Under the pieces are notes generated by a model. That model was given only the letters and a program-made list of their open reading frames with translations. It ran no database searches and was not told where the DNA came from. From assembly GCA_020205615.1 (NCBI GenBank), contig CM035165.1:25708950-25772949 (forward strand): DNA of 64,000 nt. The letters run 5' to 3'. This DNA comes from Panax quinquefolius. Lineage: Eukaryota > Streptophyta > Magnoliopsida > Apiales > Araliaceae. Below are positions 58,873 through 64,000 of this stretch, one piece after another. Numbering within the stretch: the first letter of the stretch is position 1; each line of letters begins with the position of its first letter. Both the position numbers and the translations under genes were made by a program.

Positions 58873-61326
58873 TGTGACGCCCCCAAAATAGGTATACATC
58901 ACCTATTCTGAGTCGCTAAATACATGGTACAGAAAAAAATACAACTTCAATAATATAATTGTCGTGCAAAATACGACAACACATATACTGTGAGTTTGAA
59001 TACAAATATTGTCTAATAGACAGTATACAAACTCAAAAGGAGTTCTCATTACAATTATTGATACACTATTTTACAAAATAGTGAGGACTACTAAAACAAC
59101 TATCCTGAACCATCACTCCATACCCCGGCTAGTTCTTGTTATGTTCTCACCTCCTGGGAAGAAAAATGGAACAAAAAGGAAAAGGGTGACCTCAACTAGC
59201 CCAATAAACAATATTATGACTAAGATAATATACAATAAATTATCATTAGTCTTCAACAGAAAAAAATCTGATAGAACATAATAGACAACAAGTTTTAGAT
59301 CAACAACTGTAGTGGAAACAATAATCCATTTAGAAGAGTCAAGTAGAGAATGAATTCTACTATCTTCTATGATTTAAAAGTCCATCATCAATATTTTATC
59401 CCTGTAACATCAATCAATATACATCTTGAATCAAATATTCATCTTTGCACTACAGGCTAAAGATATTCATTTGTATCACCGAGTTAGATGTTCATCTCTC
59501 AACACTGTTCATCTTTGCACTACGGCCAAAGATATTCATCGATTAATCATTCATCTTTGCACACTGTGCCAAAGATATTCAGTAATATCATCATTTAGGA
59601 CTGAGGATGGTGAAAAATATCTTAAAGAAAACGAATCCAGTGAGACAAAAGGACAAATATTAAGGATTTGTATTACAGTTTATCCAAGTTCAATAATACT
59701 CCATAATAACCAATTGTGAAGCAGAATTCAAAAATAAAGATCAAAACATGGATACAATCAAAGATAGTAACCATAATAGACATCTTGGACAAAAAGGAGA
59801 AAAAAATAATTCGGTGAATAGTGCCGTATTCGTGAATAGTGTCGTATACATGAATAGTGATGTATACGTGAATAGTAATCCCGACACAAAAATGTAGAAA
59901 TTCTACAATAAAATTCATATCAATATTTCGACATAATGATATTGAAGAAAATAATATCATTTATGAAGAAAATAACATCCCTTACCTCAAAATAACAGTA
60001 CTTCTGAACGGAATATCGGATGTAAAGTCGAAGGAAACTTGCACTGAATAGCAACTCACAAAATATCTAAATACTCACAAAATACGCTAGAAAATATATA
60101 GAGAGAGAAAACTTGTTTCTGATGTGATTTTAAATTCTAACTAAGCACCCTATTTATAGGAAAATGCTAGAACGCCAAAGGAGACTAAATTAATAAAATA
60201 ATATATATATTTTCCTCCTTCTACGCCACCTACCAAGACCAAACCACCAAAGATGTCATTTACGAAAAAAATTGCAATTTCACATGTTTTAAAACAAAAG
60301 TGGGTCCCACCCATAATTTTAATAAAAATATTTAATTTCTGAAACTTCAATAATTCATAATAAATAGCGGAAATCGAATTCTCTACAACTTTGTAGAAGA
60401 AAGTTTTTCCAAATTCCAAACAGAAAATGTCTGAAATCCACATACGGATGATTTTTAATACATCCATTCTGACAAAATACTAATAAAATACCTCAACATT
60501 AATTCCTTCAATTATATCCACATAAAAATAAATATTTCCTTCATTTATATCCACATAAAATAAATATTTTCTTATCATAAAAATCAATAAATAATTATTC
60601 ACAAATAATATTACGAATCACAATAATGACAACAAGGTAGTCCTCTAGAAAGAGGGGCTTTCAGATAAGGATTTCTCTTTTCAAGTATGATTAGGTGACC
60701 AAACCTCTCCTTGATAGAACTTTCTAGATATTACCAATAATGTTATCTAATAATATTATTCAAATAATATGAATTATTGATCTGATAATGGGAAATACTG
60801 TGCAGTGACAATTATTGAAACAACAATAATATAAAATATCAACGCACCAATTATTTAACCAATAAAATAAAATATTGAACAATAATTACTGTAACAATTA
60901 TTGAGTAGTGCCTTCTTACGTAAGAATTAATAATTTCAAAATATCGCATAATACAAAGGTGCTATCTTTGTCAACAACTACGCCAGACATCAGATTTTAA
61001 CCATCAGGTATTCCAACAGTGTTAACGGTAAAAATTACGACGTTATTTATAAAAACTCAAACTTATCGTTTTCTTCATCCGACCGTTTTTCGTTATGGGA
61101 CCCACAAATGGTTGCGCCGTCGTACGAATATTTCTCGACAGATAGAATATTCCACGACCAAACAAATATTCCCCGACACAATGAATATTTTATAACCACT
61201 TACTTCTTTTGCAAAATTTGTACATTTCACCAATAACCAAAGCATTATATCAAATTAACACCTTATTAATTCAAAATAATGACTAGAGAAAATTCAATTT
61301 TATTTATAATAAGTTGGGGTCTTACA
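58873..61326 (-). repeat. Gypsy-family solo LTR (2454 bp) with TSD GCTTG
   Basis: The TSD GCTTG is at 58868-58872 and 61327-61331. On the - strand it starts TGTAAGACCCC and ends GGGGGCGTCACA. It retains the ACGT palindrome (60913-60926), CAATTATTG sites, TATA (about 60151), minisatellite (59815-59880) and three hairpin units (about 59440-59580). A solo LTR formed by recombination between the two LTRs of one insertion. Confidence 0.95.
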
Positions 61327-61331
61327 GCTTG

Positions 61332-61497
61332 TATGATTTGAATTTGTGTGGTTGCTTCTGATTGACCCAAATTAATATACATGAATAGAGATTATTTACC
61401 ATTAGATGTATAGAAATTTAAATGAACGTTCCACATTAAATCTATTATATATATATATATATATATATATACGTAAGTGTGTGTGATTTGTGTGATG
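61332..61497. other. SIRE-like element internal segment with TA repeat
   Basis: Non-coding; (TA)n at about 61444-61471. Another TA run lies at about 61599-61626 inside the next repeat. Confidence 0.5.
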
Positions 61498-61594
61498 TGC
61501 AAATATTTCAAAATAAACAAGTGGTGTGTTTTTAAAAAAAAGAATAGATTTAAATATTAAATATTAAATATATTCTAAATGGTTAAAATAAAAA

Positions 61595-61627
<33 letters not shown>

Positions 61628-63085
61628 TTTAAAATTATATATTATATAGACATAAATATTTAAATGAGCATCTAAATAAATAAATTGATGGATTTATTTA
61701 ATCAAGATTTTACCAGATTGGAGGTATTAAAAATTAAATCGTGGTTTTGAGATATACATGGGATTATAATTTTTAATCCCACCGTTGGATTGTGGTAATT
61801 TTTGGGTATGTTATATATACGTTGAGTATATGTCCACAAATTTTGAACGTTAAAATTGAATGATTTGTTATGAATTTTAAGAGGTGTCCGATCAAAATTA
61901 GGTTTATAATTGATTTTGGTGGAAAATAGAATTGAGTGGGCCCCACTTGTAGTTGGTGAAGAAATCTGAATTTTATTTCAAATGTGGTGGGTGGCACATG
62001 AGTAAAGAAGTTTCATGGCTAACATTTTCCTATAAATAGAGGGCTAAGTTAGAATTGAAAATCAGGAACCTTTCCTTCCGGGGCAATCGATTCTTTCGAG
62101 GTAAGGGATGTTATTTTCTTTCAGATGATATTATTTCTTCAATATCATTATCTTTGAAATATTGGTTGGAACTTTTATCAAATTTGGAACTTTTTCATTC
62201 TGGGGTTACTATTCATGAGTTACTATTCATTCACGAGTTCTATTCACAGTACTATTCATATGAAGCGTGAAAATGTTTTTTTTTTGTGGAATTTCTATCT
62301 TTTGGTGTTTGAGTTACTTATTCTTTCATCAAAAAATAAAATTTCTTCTTTTCATTCAAAATATCTATTTTGGATACTAGCTTTGATCAGATCCATGTTT
62401 TGATCATTCTTGAATTTTTTGTTGGACATGGATAAAAACAAAGTACTAATCCTTAATCCTTTTCACCGGATTCGTTCTTTAAAATATTTTCATCATCCTC
62501 GCCTTAAATGATGATATTATTGAATATCTTTGGCCCAGAGTGCAAAAGAGATGAATGCAAAGTTTTTGACTAATCGATGAATATCTTTGGCTCAGAGTGC
62601 AAAGATGAATATTTGATTCCGATGTATATATATTGATTGTTATTAAGATAGGATAACTTTTAAATTCATACGATGAACTTTTAAATTTTAACTCTTCTAA
62701 TGTACTTAAATCATTTTACAATAACTCTTCTAATGAATTATTATTTCCGCCGTAATATTGATTGAAAATTTGTTGTCTATCAGATTCTATTAAATGAAGA
62801 CTAACGATAATTTGTTGTGTATTATGAGCTAGAGCTCACCCTTTTCCTTTTTGTTCCATTCTTCGTGAGGCGAGAATATAAGCGGTGAGTCTAGGAATGG
62901 GTATGGAATGAGGTTTTAGAAAGGATTATATAGTAGTCCTCACCATTTTGTAAAATAATGTTTAATAAATGTGATGAGATTTATGTGAGTATAAATATCT
63001 CTGTAAGATAATATTTGTATTTAAATATTGTTGTAATAATAAATTTATCAATTTCAAAAATGGGTGATGTATACCCCTTTAATAA
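61498..63085 (+). repeat. Partial LTR of the same gypsy family
   Basis: Closest by eye to the solo LTR at 25804-28514. It begins in mid-U3 (AAATATTTCAAAATAA), keeps TATA (62031), the GAGGTAAGGG donor-like word (about 62098), minisatellite remnants (62205-62260) and hairpin units (62520-62610), and fades out near GGTGATGTATACC at 63065. No complete ends, so no TSD. Confidence 0.75.
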
Positions 63086-64000
63086 TTATGATGACCGTAT
63101 AGTCGAATCTTTTTCATATGGGTCCATTTCAAAGGGTAACAATGATGTCCGCTAGTTATTTTTTTTCACCCAAGACATACCGCAACATTTATCAATTTCA
63201 AGAACTGGTACCCTTTAATAAGAAGGGTCCTTTGGGTGAGTTTCTCATTTTGTATTAGGAACATTTGTGTTTTTCTTTACAAAAATGGGTGCATGATAAT
63301 CAATCTTAGTAGACACGAGCATTTTATGAGTAGCAGGTCTATAAGATGTATGATTTACTCTATTATTATATCCTGAAAAACTTTGATGAAAATTTCTATG
63401 AGATTTTTTACTTTTATTATAAAACTCTTTCCTTGTATTAATAATTTGTGCAATGTACGTTCCTTTAGGCACCCAAATCATTTTTCCTTTATAATTTCCA
63501 TTTCGAGCATTACACATGTGAAAAGAATGATCATTTCTATTACAGTAAGAACATTTAGTAAATGAAGATGTATGTTTTTCTTTTCTTTTTACTTTTAACA
63601 TGATAAAGTCTTTTATTTTTTTCTTTTACTAAATTCTCCAATATATCCTAATCCTTCTTTGTTAAATCCACATCTTTGTTAATTAAGCGTGACATCAAGG
63701 TTTTCTTTCCTTTTTGTGAACTTGGGAACTATAATATTTAAATTGTCATGTTCTTTATTTAAAATAATAATTTGATCTATTAAAGAAGAATTTTCATTTT
63801 GTTTTTCTAATTCTATCTTTAGATTGAGATTTTAATATCTTCACTTGAACACATAATTTTTTATTTGAGTATTTTCATTAATTACAGCAAGTGTTGAATT
63901 TTCTATTTCAAAATCTTTATTTATTCTTTTAAATTGTTCTAATTCTTCTTTTAAGGAATTATTTTCCAAGTTTACTTTATTTAAACTTTCGTTGGTTATA
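63086..64000 (-). pseudogene. SIRE-like copia gag fragment, continues off the window
   Basis: On the - strand the right part (64000-63720) gives charged, heptad-like helix. A GLGYIG word lies near 63640, and 63601-63245 is an open 118-codon stretch with a knuckle CSYCNRNDHSFHMC followed by IWVPKGTY, typical of plant SIRE/Tork-type copia gag. Canonical knuckles have Gly before His, here Asp. Stops near 63600 and 63700 break it. Pol is absent between here and the 3' LTR at 32715-35423, so the element is deleted. Confidence 0.75.

Overview
The window looks like plant nuclear heterochromatin, probably from a eudicot. It is AT-rich and almost entirely nested LTR retrotransposons. I see no host protein gene, rRNA or tRNA gene. 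The retroelement proteins (Tekay-like chromovirus gag-pol, SIRE-like copia gag, a 'putative plant transposon' type protein) are plant families. The species cannot be named from this sequence.

Layout. (1) 1-17824: a decayed + strand Tekay-like gypsy element ('A'). Its gag is split by an 11.5 kb insertion (1975-13444, TSD TGGGG). That insertion is a non-autonomous relative with three ~3.4 kb LTRs alternating with two ~0.66 kb internal domains. Element A ends in a ~700 bp near-perfect LTR palindrome (17124-17824). (2) 17825-31401: a large non-autonomous LTR element in two opposed halves. A - strand half carries the ORF N-terminus, leader, PBS and a 3.0 kb LTR; a + strand half carries the later coding part, PPT and LTR, and is interrupted by a gypsy solo LTR (25804-28514). 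(3) 31402-32714: LTR fragments. (4) 32715-64000+: a - strand SIRE-like copia element. Into it went a - strand Tekay element 'B' (35563-58662, TSD GCATT). Into B's 5' LTR went a + strand relative 'C' (45245-58358, TSD ACCGG). C in turn holds a decayed copia (48184-54872). A solo LTR (58873-61326, TSD GCTTG) and a partial LTR (61498-63085) sit in the same copia; its gag lies at the right edge.

One LTR family unites the 1975-13444 element, B, C and the solo copies at 25804, 58873 and 61498. Its LTRs are 2.4-3.4 kb. They share U3 ACGT-palindrome and CAATAATTG sites, a TATA box, about 2 kb of sequence between TATA and PBS, a TATTCACG minisatellite, and an array of 39-bp repeats that each encode a hairpin with compensatory stem changes. 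B has a nearly complete gag-pol and is the natural candidate to supply enzymes. The 1975-13444 element keeps only LTRs, PBS copies, a micro-ORF joining the gag start to the pol end, and PPT. C has a coiled-coil ORF where the capsid and zinc knuckle should be. The best candidates for something undescribed are this family of defective elements and its structured leader arrays.
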